Shown: positions 1-9,427, counted from the stretch's first letter. The stretch is DNA of 45,348 bases from Candidatus Amesbacteria bacterium (GCA_027331445.1 DAHWUD010000006.1:1-45348), one strand, 5' to 3'. The notes: generated from the sequence alone by a model not told the origin. Numbers and translations are program-made.

Positions 1-10
1 CCAGGGAGGT

Positions 11-445
11 GTGGTTTACCTGGCTACTTTTATGGACTTATTTACCCGGGAGATTGTGGGTTGGAACGTGTCTACCGGGCACACCCAGGAACTGGTCATT
101 AATGCCTTTTTTGATGCCGTAAAAACTTTAGGCAAAATGCCAAAGATTATCCATATTGACCAGGGCAGTGAATACAACTGTAAAGAATACACCACTCTTC
201 TGGAAAAGCTGGGTATTCAAATCTCCATGAGTAAAAAAGGCAGCCCTTGGGAAAACGGATACCAAGAATCCTACTACGACAATTTCAAGACAGACTTAGG
301 GTTGGAGCTTGACCGCTTTGAAAGCCTGGGTGAGTTAATCGAAGCCATTCATCAAACCATCGTGCACTACAACCAAACCCGGATTCATACCAAGCCCAAA
401 ATGTCTCCTGCTCAATACAAGCACATTTACAATCAGCGGATGTAG
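11..445 (+). mobile_element. IS3-type transposase (rve/DDE integrase core), 5' part probably outside the window
   Basis: Protein has DDE-type motifs: ATFMDLFTREIVGW, HIDQGSEY and WENGYQESYYDNFK. The first catalytic Asp is very near the N-terminus, so the ORF is cut by the window edge. Confidence 0.9.
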
Positions 446-451
446 AAAGGG

Positions 452-476
452 TGTCTACCAAACCGTATACTTGACA
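452..476. repeat. Putative terminal inverted repeat (one end of the IS element)
   Basis: TGTCTACCAAACCGTATACTTGACA lies 6 nt after the transposase stop. Its reverse complement TGTCAAGTATACGG... starts with TG, as IS3-family ends do. The other end is outside the window. Confidence 0.4.
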
Positions 477-571
477 ACCTAATCTGGTATCATAATGTCA
501 GACCACACATGTCACTTAATATGCAAACACCCAACCAATTTGTCAAAGCTTGGTGGCGGATATTTAACTGA
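473..571 (+). pseudogene. C-terminal remnant of a second transposase
   Basis: Reading from 473 gives DNLIWYHNVRPHMSLNMQTPNQFVKAWWRIFN*, a typical YHN.RPH.SLN...TP..F integrase C-terminus with no upstream catalytic core. Confidence 0.7.
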
Positions 572-605
572 ACATACCGTCTATTTGATAATCTTTCTGC
601 TTTGG

Positions 606-1430
606 TTATGAATTAAGGTAGGCCTCAAGCTGCTCATTATTTACTGTTTCTTCGTAACCTTGATTTACCGTAGCCTTTAACGCAGCTTGGTCATTGTCAA
701 GCATTGAAGCCTGGGGTTTGGTAGCCGGACTCAATAGAAAAACTGAATCGTTGATACTAAGTTCTTGTAACCGTCGTAGTTCTGAGGAATAGTTTTGTCT
801 AAATGTTTTGCTTTTGGCTTTTACCCATTGGTTCAATACCGCGTCGACAATCGGAGATGAGTGGGAGGTATTGAAAGCAATAATTTTTTCTGCACCAAGC
901 TCCTTCGCTTTTTCGACATTCGCCGCAAGATTTGATGATAACTTCGTATCGCAGTAGTCCGATTCTCCAACTTGTACCTGCCTGCCATATACCAGAGGCA
1001 TAGCTTTTGTTGCTCTCATAGCTTTAAATATATTTTTACTTGGATCCCTGTTGGAGAAATATTCGATCAAACCTGTTGTGATATTGGTAAGTGGAATAAA
1101 GAAATCTATCGGCGACTTGTAAATATTTTCAGTATTTAATTTAACTTGCTCTTTGAACACCTTGTCTATTAAATAATCGATATCTATTACCTTCCAAAAT
1201 CGTGGATATGAAATGAACTCCTTCGTAGCTAACAAGTTTTCCCAGATGTTTCTTATGGAATCATATTGACCAGACACATAATAAGACATGGTCCCGGCGC
1301 TGCCAGAACCGCCAATAACAATGTCTGGACTGGTTAATTTAAATTTATCTACCAACCCGAGTACACTTCCCGCCGTGTAACTGCAAGTCATACCACCTCC
1401 AGAGGCGATGATGGCCAGCTTTTCTGTCAT
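606..1430 (-). CDS. Patatin-like phospholipase family protein (divergent)
   Basis: GGG oxyanion-like motif (IASGGGMTCSYTAGSVLGL), GSGSAGT nucleophile-elbow-like motif, YCDTKLSSNL Asp region. Confidence 0.75.
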   Translation of the reverse strand: MTEKLAIIASGGGMTCSYTAGSVLGLVDKFKLTSPDIVIGGSGSAGTMSYYVSGQYDSIRNIWENLLATKEFISYPRFWKVIDIDYLIDKVFKEQVKLNTENIYKSPIDFFIPLTNITTGLIEYFSNRDPSKNIFKAMRATKAMPLVYGRQVQVGESDYCDTKLSSNLAANVEKAKELGAEKIIAFNTSHSSPIVDAVLNQWVKAKSKTFRQNYSSELRRLQELSINDSVFLLSPATKPQASMLDNDQAALKATVNQGYEETVNNEQLEAYLNS

Positions 1431-1661
1431 ATGTGAATTTTACAGTATTTCTCAATGTCTGTGAAAATCCGTTAAGTTGAAATGCTATTAGGTCCGATGC
1501 ACAAGTCAGGGCGATTAAACAACATGAGGCTATTTGAAGCTGAGTTGACTGGTGCAGAGAGCGATACTCTAACCCATATAGATTTGCGTTCGAGTGCTCT
1601 TAGGGCCGTCGCGTAGACCATTCCGCCGCTTCGGCATTGATTTTCCTAATTATCTCACTGC

Positions 1662-2735
1662 CTACTCAGGAATGAGGTGCTTTTGCTGAAGAACGACCTG
1701 AAGAATAATGACCAGGGGAATGCCTAAAACAGCCCCGAGCGGACCTAGAATTCTAAAGCCGATCAGCAAGGCCAGAATGCTGATCAAGGGATGAACCCCG
1801 ACGGCTTTCTGCATGATTTTGGGAACAAGAAAGTTGTTTTCCAAAAAGTGAATCAGAAAATACAATGCGACGGTAGAGAGGGCCAGCAGGGGGTGGATGG
1901 TCCAGGCGATGAGGACGGCAGGAAGAGCGGAAATGATGGGGCCGATGTTGGGAATAATTTCCATCAGACCGGCCAGTATGGCTAAGGGCAAGGCAATATC
2001 CACGCCCAAAACCGTAAGGCCGAGATAGGTAAAAATTCCGATACTGGTCATCAGCACCAGCTCGCCCCGCACCCAGCTGCCCAACCGCTGTTCAATCATT
2101 TCCAGAGTGGTGAGAATGGGTTCGGACTTCTGGGGATTTATGAGTTTGGCTAAATAGAAATCTAAATTTTTGTGTTCCAGAGTAAGATAAAAACTGATGA
2201 CGATGGTGGTAAGAACGGTGATGACGTTGTTGAAGAAATTAACCAGCAGCTGAAGCAGGTCACTGGGAAGCGAGCCCAAATAGCTGATCAACTGCTGACT
2301 GATATCCTGCTGGTGGGCGGTAAGGAAATCGATGTGGCTAAAACCGGTAGAAACAACCTGGATGAGCCGGGTGGTCTGAGAAACCACGCCCGGGACGATA
2401 AAAGCAATCAGAGTGCCCAAAACTATCCAGAGAACGAGGTAAAGCAGAGCAATGGCCAGACTGCGGGGAAGGCGGTGTTTTTCCAACTTGTCCACGGCCG
2501 GGTTGAGCGCCGACATCAAAATGACGGCGACAAAAACCATAAAAATGATGTCCTTGATCTGATAAATAAACCAGAGGGAGAGGAGGAAAAGTACGGAAAA
2601 AATGACCGTTTTATATGAGGGTTCGAGTCTTCTGAGCACTATATTGATTATACCAAGAAGCAAATTTTTTCTCAGCAGTGGCCTGCCAGCCGGGGACGGA
2701 GACATCAAACCAGCTGACGGCGGGGATTTTGGCAA
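1662..2735 (-). CDS. AI-2E family transporter (PerM-like membrane protein)
   Basis: 357 aa, multi-TM, with the characteristic C-terminal LAILAGLMEIIPNIGPIISALPAVLIAW motif. Confidence 0.85.
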   Translation of the reverse strand: MPKSPPSAGLMSPSPAGRPLLRKNLLLGIINIVLRRLEPSYKTVIFSVLFLLSLWFIYQIKDIIFMVFVAVILMSALNPAVDKLEKHRLPRSLAIALLYLVLWIVLGTLIAFIVPGVVSQTTRLIQVVSTGFSHIDFLTAHQQDISQQLISYLGSLPSDLLQLLVNFFNNVITVLTTIVISFYLTLEHKNLDFYLAKLINPQKSEPILTTLEMIEQRLGSWVRGELVLMTSIGIFTYLGLTVLGVDIALPLAILAGLMEIIPNIGPIISALPAVLIAWTIHPLLALSTVALYFLIHFLENNFLVPKIMQKAVGVHPLISILALLIGFRILGPLGAVLGIPLVIILQVVLQQKHLIPE

Positions 2736-3567
2736 ACCAGGTCAGCTGGCGGCGAAGATACTGCTTTTCTGAGGTAATCCAGGCAGAGGAAAAATCGGGC
2801 CGGGTAAAGGCCCGATAGCCGCAGGCTGTCATACCCGGCGAGTCGGGGGAGTATTTTTTAAGCAGCGATGCGGCTTCGACGGCGGCGCCGGATTGAAGCC
2901 GTGAAGCAACCCGGTCCTCTACCCGGTGAAACAGATAATCGCGGGGGGCGGTCAGACCAAGGGTTAAAGATGCGTACGGGCCGACATCATAGGCCGGTGG
3001 GGGTAATGAAAAAATTTCTATGGCGCGGATCAGCCGACGGGGATTGGCGGCATCGGAAGAATTTAAAGACGCGGCTTTAGCCGGACTGACGGACTTTAAA
3101 TAATTAAAGAGTTCGACGGCTGTGTAACCAGCCAGTCGGCGGCGGAGCCGGGGATTAAAGGGGGTGTGAATCTGAGACAAATTTTGGGTAAGAGATTTGA
3201 GATAAAGGCCGGTGCCGCCGACGACGATGGGGAGGCGGCGACGGGAGAAAATATCGGCAATGACCAGATCGGCACACTGCTTCCAGAAAGAAACATTAAA
3301 CGGCTCGTTTGGATGAACTATATCGGTCAGCCAAATCCGGGTTTGAGTATCGGTAAAATAGGTCAGGGGGCGAGTCTGCCAAAGAAGATCCGAGGCAGCT
3401 TTGACAAAACCGGGCGGAATATCTTTGCCGGTGACGATATCGGCGCCGATGTATACCTGGCGGGAGTCGGCAGACACCAACTCCCCGGAGAATTTCCGGG
3501 CCAGGGTTAAAGCAAACCGGGTTTTTCCGGTAGCAGTCGGGCCCGTGATAATTAGAATGGGAGACAT
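2611..3567 (-). CDS. miaA: tRNA dimethylallyltransferase
   Basis: MSPILIITGPTATGKTRFALTLARKF, SADSRQVYIGADIVTGKD and VVGGTGLYLKSL motifs. The listed ORF start (3771) overruns the upstream gene; the Met at 3567 fits. Confidence 0.9.
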   Translation of the reverse strand: MSPILIITGPTATGKTRFALTLARKFSGELVSADSRQVYIGADIVTGKDIPPGFVKAASDLLWQTRPLTYFTDTQTRIWLTDIVHPNEPFNVSFWKQCADLVIADIFSRRRLPIVVGGTGLYLKSLTQNLSQIHTPFNPRLRRRLAGYTAVELFNYLKSVSPAKAASLNSSDAANPRRLIRAIEIFSLPPPAYDVGPYASLTLGLTAPRDYLFHRVEDRVASRLQSGAAVEAASLLKKYSPDSPGMTACGYRAFTRPDFSSAWITSEKQYLRRQLTWFAKIPAVSWFDVSVPGWQATAEKKFASWYNQYSAQKTRTLI

Positions 3568-3568
3568 G

Positions 3569-4348
3569 TCAACTGCTGGCAGACTGGTAATGACGCAGAG
3601 AATAATTCCAAAAACGGAGAGAAAGTAAAAGCAGGATAAATCCTGCCAAAACAGAGACGGAAATGACCGCGGGGGAAAGCAAGCCCAGGAGGGCTTTGGG
3701 AGGGAAGGTGTACATGACCGCCAGGGGAATAACAAAGGTGAGGACGGAGCGAAAGGGCTGGCTGTAGACATCGGCCGGGATACGCATCAGGGATGTCAAA
3801 TCGCGATAAATCATGATCAGATGGTCTACGGACGTGGTGAGAATGCCCAGACAAAGAACGGCAATATGAAAGGCCGCGGCGATGAGGAGCGATCCCAAAA
3901 TCAGGGAAAAATAGGCCAGCCAGCGAAACGGCGACAAGGAAAAGTGCACGGTGCCAAACCAGACGGTAAAGCCCAAGATGATGAAAAAAATAAACGCATC
4001 CAAGACATCGGCCCCGCCCAAGAGTACCCGGATCAGGGGGTGAACGGGCTGGATTAAAATCAGGTCCAAATCACCCCGAATAACGGTCTGACGAAAACGA
4101 TAAACCTCACGGAAGAATAAGCTTGCCAGAGTGTCAATGAGATTAAAGGAAAGGTAGAAAAAAATAATCTGATCCCGAGTGAAACCGGCCAGACTTTGGG
4201 TGCCCTGAAAAACAAAAATCAAAAACAGTAAAAAGAGGGCGATGCGCAAAATTTTGCTGAGAATAAAAATCCCGGTCATGAAACGGTTGGCCAAAGTCTG
4301 GGCGAAAGAGTTGGAAGTATAAAGCAACCAGACTTTAAGCTGACGCAT
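3569..4348 (-). CDS. ABC-2 type transporter permease
   Basis: Six-TM-like hydrophobic protein starting MRQLKVWLLYTSNSFAQ, in an operon with an ABC ATPase. The Met at 4348 follows the upstream stop at 4350. Confidence 0.75.
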   Translation of the reverse strand: MRQLKVWLLYTSNSFAQTLANRFMTGIFILSKILRIALFLLFLIFVFQGTQSLAGFTRDQIIFFYLSFNLIDTLASLFFREVYRFRQTVIRGDLDLILIQPVHPLIRVLLGGADVLDAFIFFIILGFTVWFGTVHFSLSPFRWLAYFSLILGSLLIAAAFHIAVLCLGILTTSVDHLIMIYRDLTSLMRIPADVYSQPFRSVLTFVIPLAVMYTFPPKALLGLLSPAVISVSVLAGFILLLLSLRFWNYSLRHYQSASS

Positions 4349-4349
4349 A

Positions 4350-5150
4350 TTAATTGCCCTCGGCGCCAAAGACCCGGAGGCCTTTGCGCCAGAGAAAACG
4401 GGTAAAGATTAATAACAGCAGAGTCCAGGAGGCGGACTGAAACAAAATCCGCCACAAATAAAGACCGGTAATTTTGCCGTCTAAAATGGAAATCGGGTAA
4501 TAGATCAAATAGGGAAAGGGGGTGGCCTGGAGGATGATCTGGCCGGCCGGGGGCAGAACGTCCAGGGGAAAAATGCTGCCGGAAAAAATTTCGATAAAAA
4601 TAAGGATCAGAAAGGACAAGCCCCAGGTATTTTCGGGATACCAAAAAGAGGTGAAACGGGCGGAGGCACTGACCAAGAAATAGATAACCATGGCAAACAG
4701 ACCGGAAGCCACAAATCCAAAGACAGAGAAAAAGGAATAATGGAAAGACAGAGCCGGGCGAAGAAGCAGCCAGAGAAGAGTGATTTCAATAAACGAGAAC
4801 AGGAGATTGAGAGATTTGCTGGCCAGATCACGGGTGAACCAGAAACGCAGGTAACTCATGGGTTTTAATAAATAATTGCTCAAATCACCGCTGCCGATTT
4901 CCCCACCGATGTTGTCGGCGGAAGGAGCGGAGGTAATGGCGGCCTGGACGATTAAGACCAAAAAAATGTAAGCCACCATATCCGGGCGGGAATAGCCGTA
5001 AATGGTGGAGGTGGCTGAAAAAAGGCCCTGCCAGAGGAAATAAGTCATGAGAAAGCGGAGGACGTTTCTGAACCGCCAGAGAATAAAATTGAGGCGGTAA
5101 GTGAATTCATCCTGCCAGGATGCGGCGAAGACGGTGAAGTATTTGCGCAT
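4350..5150 (-). CDS. ABC-2 type transporter permease
   Basis: Hydrophobic protein (MRKYFTVFAASWQDEFTYRLNFILWRFRNVLRF...) directly downstream of the ABC ATPase. Confidence 0.8.
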   Translation of the reverse strand: MRKYFTVFAASWQDEFTYRLNFILWRFRNVLRFLMTYFLWQGLFSATSTIYGYSRPDMVAYIFLVLIVQAAITSAPSADNIGGEIGSGDLSNYLLKPMSYLRFWFTRDLASKSLNLLFSFIEITLLWLLLRPALSFHYSFFSVFGFVASGLFAMVIYFLVSASARFTSFWYPENTWGLSFLILIFIEIFSGSIFPLDVLPPAGQIILQATPFPYLIYYPISILDGKITGLYLWRILFQSASWTLLLLIFTRFLWRKGLRVFGAEGN

Positions 5151-5154
5151 TTAG

Positions 5155-6138
5155 TTAAGCTAGATCTTTTCCGGTAAAGACTTCACGGATGACGTCTTCG
5201 ATGGCCGGTTCTTCAATATTCAGGTCGGCGACGGGAAAATCACGCAGAAGCCGGGAGGCGGCGGCAGAAGTTTCGGCCCGGGGTACGGAAATAAGCGCCC
5301 GGGGATAAGTGAATTCCCTGACCTGACCGACAGATTTTAAAGCGTCAGGATTGATGTCTTTACTAAAGATGACGGTTAAGATTTTGTGGTTGGCAAATTT
5401 TTTAATGATTTCATCCAACTGGCCGTCAAAAAGCAGCCGGCCTTGATTGATGATAATGACGCGGTCGCACAATTCCTTGACATCGTCCATGTAGTGAGAA
5501 GTGAGAATAATAGTGGAGTGATATTGGCGATTGTAGTCTTTGATAAAATCGCGCATCTTTTTTTGCATCACCACGTCCAAACCGATGGTGGGCTCGTCAA
5601 GAAATAAAATTTTGGGGGAATGGATGAGGGCGGCAATAAGTTCCATTTTCATGCGCTGGCCAAGCGACAATTTCCGGACCTGAATCTTGAGTAAATCGGC
5701 CACTTCAAGCAATTGAACCAGCGTATCGAGTGTGGATTTATATTGGGCGTCCGGCACTTCATAAATTTCCTTATTTAAGATAAACGATTCCTGGGCGGGC
5801 AGATCCCACCAGAGCTGGTTTTTCTGGCCCAAGACCAAAGAAAACTGTTTTTGAAAAGCCGGCTGGCGTTTCCAGGGAGTAAAACCCAGAACCGAAACTG
5901 CGCCGGATGTAGGATACAAGAGGCCGGAAAGGACCTTGAGAGTGGTGGTTTTGCCGGCGCCGTTAGGGCCGATAAAGCCGACTAATTCTCCTTCGGAAAT
6001 GGCAAAAGAGACGCCGTCGACGGCTTTGACCACTGAATACTGCCTATGCAACAGGGATTTGAAAGAACCGGCCAATCCGGCTTCTTTCTGGGCTATCTGG
6101 TAATGCTTTTTGAGGTCTTTGACCGAAATAATATCCAC
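5155..6138 (-). CDS. ABC transporter ATP-binding protein
   Basis: Walker A GPNGAGKTT, signature LSLGQRMKMELIAAL, Walker B ILFLDEPTIGLD. Confidence 0.95.
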   Translation of the reverse strand: MDIISVKDLKKHYQIAQKEAGLAGSFKSLLHRQYSVVKAVDGVSFAISEGELVGFIGPNGAGKTTTLKVLSGLLYPTSGAVSVLGFTPWKRQPAFQKQFSLVLGQKNQLWWDLPAQESFILNKEIYEVPDAQYKSTLDTLVQLLEVADLLKIQVRKLSLGQRMKMELIAALIHSPKILFLDEPTIGLDVVMQKKMRDFIKDYNRQYHSTIILTSHYMDDVKELCDRVIIINQGRLLFDGQLDEIIKKFANHKILTVIFSKDINPDALKSVGQVREFTYPRALISVPRAETSAAASRLLRDFPVADLNIEEPAIEDVIREVFTGKDLA

Positions 6139-6156
6139 GGAATGATTATACCCGGT

Positions 6157-6945
6157 TTAGGAGCTGGCGGAGGAATAATGGTGAAGACCGGACTGCCAGG
6201 TCCAGCGGGAAAAGATGGTGGAAAAAACCAGCAGACAGAGATAGATAAGGTAGTAATCGGCGGGCAAGGATTTGAGCAGGAGGACAGAGGCGGGCAAGGT
6301 GGTAAACAGGGAAATACCAATAACCAGGGCCCCTAAGATGAACGGCAGCCGGGAGTAGAGAGTCGCCGGGTATTTATAGACTTCCTGGATTTCAAATCCG
6401 ACGCCGGGAGTGGCAGTCAGATGGCCAAATTTGAAGTTGAGCGAGATGACGCACACACACAGGCAGAAAAAAATCCACAGACTGGACAACAGAATGAATA
6501 AAAATCCCAGAAGAGACAGAAAGGTAAAGGGAAGATGGAAGCGGACCAGGGCAAAAAGGAGAAACAAAAAACCCAGCAGAGCGCAGACTAAATTGTGAAC
6601 TCCCCCCCCGCGGAAAAAAGTGACGAATAATGAAGAAATGGGTTTGGAGACAACTAAGTCCAAGGTCCCCGAATTGATGTCGCTGACGGTTTTGTTGAAC
6701 CCATTCCAGAAGAGGAAAAAGGCGGTGTAGGTAAAGATCTCAAAGGTAAAGAGCAAGGCCCAGGATTCCCAAACGGTCCAGCCGGAAAAATGAAACCGGG
6801 TGAGCAAAAAATAAAAAGCGACCAGGTGAAGAGTAAAAAAACACAACGATCCGATAAACTGAAGCACTTGGGTAAACAGCGGGAGGCTGAAATCCTTGCC
6901 TAATCGGGAGGAATAAATTGACAGAAAAACTCTGAGGTAGCGCAT
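6157..6945 (-). CDS. ABC-2 type transporter permease
   Basis: Hydrophobic multi-TM protein (MRYLRVFLSIYSSRLGKDF...), same operon, similar C-terminus (LHHYSSASS vs LRHYQSASS) to the 3569-4348 permease. Confidence 0.8.
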   Translation of the reverse strand: MRYLRVFLSIYSSRLGKDFSLPLFTQVLQFIGSLCFFTLHLVAFYFLLTRFHFSGWTVWESWALLFTFEIFTYTAFFLFWNGFNKTVSDINSGTLDLVVSKPISSLFVTFFRGGGVHNLVCALLGFLFLLFALVRFHLPFTFLSLLGFLFILLSSLWIFFCLCVCVISLNFKFGHLTATPGVGFEIQEVYKYPATLYSRLPFILGALVIGISLFTTLPASVLLLKSLPADYYLIYLCLLVFSTIFSRWTWQSGLHHYSSASS

Positions 6946-6947
6946 AA

Positions 6948-7700
6948 TCAGCTCGCGGTAAAGGAATATTTATTTAAACTGCGGCGCTCCAAAAAGGCGG
7001 CGGTGAGATACAAAACGATAATCCAAACGGCAAAGAAGAATAAATCGGAGGCGGGAACCTGTCCCTGGAGATAGCGGGGCACCCAACTGGCCAGGTAAGG
7101 AAAAGGAGAATAATGAAGAAAGGCAATTAAGGAGGCGGGGAAAAAGGAATAGGGCAAAACGATGCCGCCCAGGAGCTGGATGGCGACAAACTTGGTATTG
7201 TGGATAGGCCAAAAATCGTCTATCCAAAAACAGAAAAGGCCGATAATGTAACTAAAAGTGAAAGAGAGGCTGAAAGATAAAATAATGCCTACCAGGCTGA
7301 TGATGATAGTGAGAAGGGGGGAATGCAGGAGGAAAAACGAGAGAACGACCAGGGGAAACAGGGTAAGAAAAATCGTGGATTTCTCGCTGAGATTTTTGGC
7401 GTAAAGCCAGCGGAAAAGGGAGAAGGGCTTGACCAGGAAATTATTTATGTCACCGGTGGAAACCAGATCATCCATTTCTTCATCAATATTGGAGAGGGTC
7501 AGAGAGGTGATTAAGGAGATAAGAAGGTAGTAGGGAATCAGCGACCTGGCCGAAAGTCCGGTAAGGGGCTGGGAATAAAGGAGGGCGGTGAGCATAAATA
7601 CGGGGGTGATGAGATTGGAGAAGATTTGGGAGAGAATGTGCATCCGATAGGCGAGGTACTGCGAGAAAGTGGCGGTAAACAAAGCCAAATATTTTCGCAT
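6948..7700 (-). CDS. ABC-2 type transporter permease
   Basis: Hydrophobic protein MRKYLALFTATFSQYLAYRMHILSQIFSN..., N-terminus similar to the 4350-5150 permease. Confidence 0.8.
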   Translation of the reverse strand: MRKYLALFTATFSQYLAYRMHILSQIFSNLITPVFMLTALLYSQPLTGLSARSLIPYYLLISLITSLTLSNIDEEMDDLVSTGDINNFLVKPFSLFRWLYAKNLSEKSTIFLTLFPLVVLSFFLLHSPLLTIIISLVGIILSFSLSFTFSYIIGLFCFWIDDFWPIHNTKFVAIQLLGGIVLPYSFFPASLIAFLHYSPFPYLASWVPRYLQGQVPASDLFFFAVWIIVLYLTAAFLERRSLNKYSFTAS

Positions 7701-7718
7701 ATGAGCTGATTTTAGACC

Positions 7719-7749
7719 AAAAACGAGGCACGAGGTGCCTCGTTTTTTT
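7719..7749 (-). terminator. Intrinsic terminator downstream of the HU gene (symmetric, possibly bidirectional)
   Basis: AAAAACGAGGCAC-GAG-GTGCCTCGTTTTT perfect stem with T-tracts on both strands. Confidence 0.85.
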
Positions 7750-7771
7750 CGTGAGTCGAATTTGAAGTGGT

Positions 7772-8044
7772 TTACTTGACCGCTTTTTTCAGGGTCTTAC
7801 CAGGAGTAAACCGGGCCACGCGGTGGCCTTTGACGATTTTGCGCTCCTTGGTCCGCGGGATAATCACGGGTTTATCTTTGACGCTGGCGACCTTAAAAGT
7901 CCCAAAGCCGGACAAAACCACTTTCTCCCCTTTACTGATGGATTTTTTTATCTCATCAAGGAAAGTCTCTATGGATTCCCGGGAAGCTTTCTTGGTCAGA
8001 TGGGCCTTGCGGGCAACCACTTCAAACATTTGTTGTTTAGTCAT
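7772..8044 (-). CDS. hup: HU family DNA-binding protein
   Basis: 90 aa with KVVLSGFGTFKVASVKDKPVIIPRT, the HU/IHF signature. Confidence 0.92.
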   Translation of the reverse strand: MTKQQMFEVVARKAHLTKKASRESIETFLDEIKKSISKGEKVVLSGFGTFKVASVKDKPVIIPRTKERKIVKGHRVARFTPGKTLKKAVK

Positions 8045-8125
8045 CTATGCTCACCCCCTTTCGCGAAAGATTCATCCTTAAGCCCAAAATATTATATGGG
8101 GTCGAAGTTGTCAAGATGTAAAGAC

Positions 8126-9427
8126 TTATTTAGCCTTGGTGATGTCAGTGGCCCGGACTTCTCTGATGGCAGTGACTTTGATCTGACCTACGTATTGGGC
8201 TTCTTTTTCCAGCTTTTGGCGGATGCGGGAGACCAGGACGGTGAGTTCAGCGTCGGAAGCCATCTCGGGACGAACTATCACCCGGACATCCCGACCCGCC
8301 TGGAAGGCGTAGACTTCGGCTACTTCAGGGAAGGTGCGGCCGATATCCTCAATCTGCTGGAGACGCTGCACATAGGCCTCATGCGGCTCGTAACGGGCCC
8401 CGGGACGGGAGCCGGAGATGGCGTCGGCTATCCAGACCACGCGGGAGACGACGGAGCTGAAGGGACGGTCTTCGTGATGCTCGGCCACGGCATTAACCAC
8501 GGTTTCGGGAATTTCATATTTTTTGAGCAACTGGACACCCAATTGAACATGGGTCCCCTCCTCCTCGGTAACTACCTTGCCGATATCGTGCAGCAAGCAG
8601 CCGAGGCGAATCTGCTGGATCTGATCGTCAGGGAGATTAAGTTCGTGACCGATTTGGACGCCGATCTTGGTTTCCTCGATGGTATGAATGCCCAAGTTCT
8701 GGCCGTAGGAAAAACGGAAACGATAGCGGCCGATAGTTTTAATGAGATCGGGATGGAGGTGAAAGACACCGCAGGCGGCACAGATTTTGCGGCCCTCGTC
8801 CATGAGAATGGTGTCCATCTGATGCCGGGTCTGGACCACCACTTCCTCGATGCGGGTAGGGGTAATGCGGCTGTCCTTGATCAAAAACTCCAGACTTCTT
8901 TTGGCAATTTCCCGGCGCAAAGGATCAAAAGAAGAAAGGCGAATGGTGTTGCCTTCCTCAATTTCCATTTCCACCCCGGTGGCCTTTTCGAAGCTGGCAA
9001 TGTTGCGGCCTTCTTTGCCGATAATGCTGCCCTTGACGTTTTCATTGGGAAGAGTGACGGTAGAAACGGTATATTCGGCTGTATACTCGGTGGCGCCATG
9101 AACCATGGCGTCGACCAGAATGTCCTGGGCCATTTGGTTGGCCTGAGCCTGATAGTCCTGGCGGGTCTGCTCGATGAGCTTGGCCAAATCGGCGGCGAAA
9201 TACTGCTTTGCCTGTTCCAAAAGCTGCTCTTTGGCCTCCTCGCGGCTGAGAGAGGAGATTTTTTCGAGACGGGAAAGAAATTCTTCCTGCAGCTTGTCCA
9301 GACGGGCTTTTTGGGCGTCCAAATCCGAAAGACGTTTGGTAACTTCCTCGAGTAAACGTTCGACTTTATCAATTGAAGGAGGGGGGTTGGAATTACCCGT
9401 TTTGGCGGGCGGAGCGTAGAAGGCCAT
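8126..9427 (-). CDS. rny: Ribonuclease Y
   Basis: KH motif GSIIGKEGRNIASFEKATGVE, HD motif LGCLLHDIGKV and EHHEDRPFSSVVSRVVWIADAISGSRPGAR. Confidence 0.92.
   Translation of the reverse strand: MAFYAPPAKTGNSNPPPSIDKVERLLEEVTKRLSDLDAQKARLDKLQEEFLSRLEKISSLSREEAKEQLLEQAKQYFAADLAKLIEQTRQDYQAQANQMAQDILVDAMVHGATEYTAEYTVSTVTLPNENVKGSIIGKEGRNIASFEKATGVEMEIEEGNTIRLSSFDPLRREIAKRSLEFLIKDSRITPTRIEEVVVQTRHQMDTILMDEGRKICAACGVFHLHPDLIKTIGRYRFRFSYGQNLGIHTIEETKIGVQIGHELNLPDDQIQQIRLGCLLHDIGKVVTEEEGTHVQLGVQLLKKYEIPETVVNAVAEHHEDRPFSSVVSRVVWIADAISGSRPGARYEPHEAYVQRLQQIEDIGRTFPEVAEVYAFQAGRDVRVIVRPEMASDAELTVLVSRIRQKLEKEAQYVGQIKVTAIREVRATDITKAK

Noticed and set aside
1431-1661. Possible tRNA remnant near 1555-1610 (AGAGCGATACTCTAACCC...GTTCGAGTGCTCT)
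   Set aside because: No consistent acceptor, anticodon and T stems could be paired by eye.
6598-6612. Homopolymer-rich run CCCCCCCCGCGG in the permease gene
   Set aside because: The reading frame stays open across it; no sign of a frameshift or phase-variation unit.
8091-8114. TTGACA / TATAAT pair upstream of hup
   Set aside because: Both hexamers are good matches, but the spacing is only 12 nt, too short for a standard sigma70-type promoter. The TATAAT alone may still be a -10 box.
7823-9355. 510 aa plus-strand ORF
   Set aside because: It lies antisense to hup and rny, is low-complexity Gly/Asp-rich, and has no recognisable motif. It is a shadow ORF of the minus-strand coding genes.
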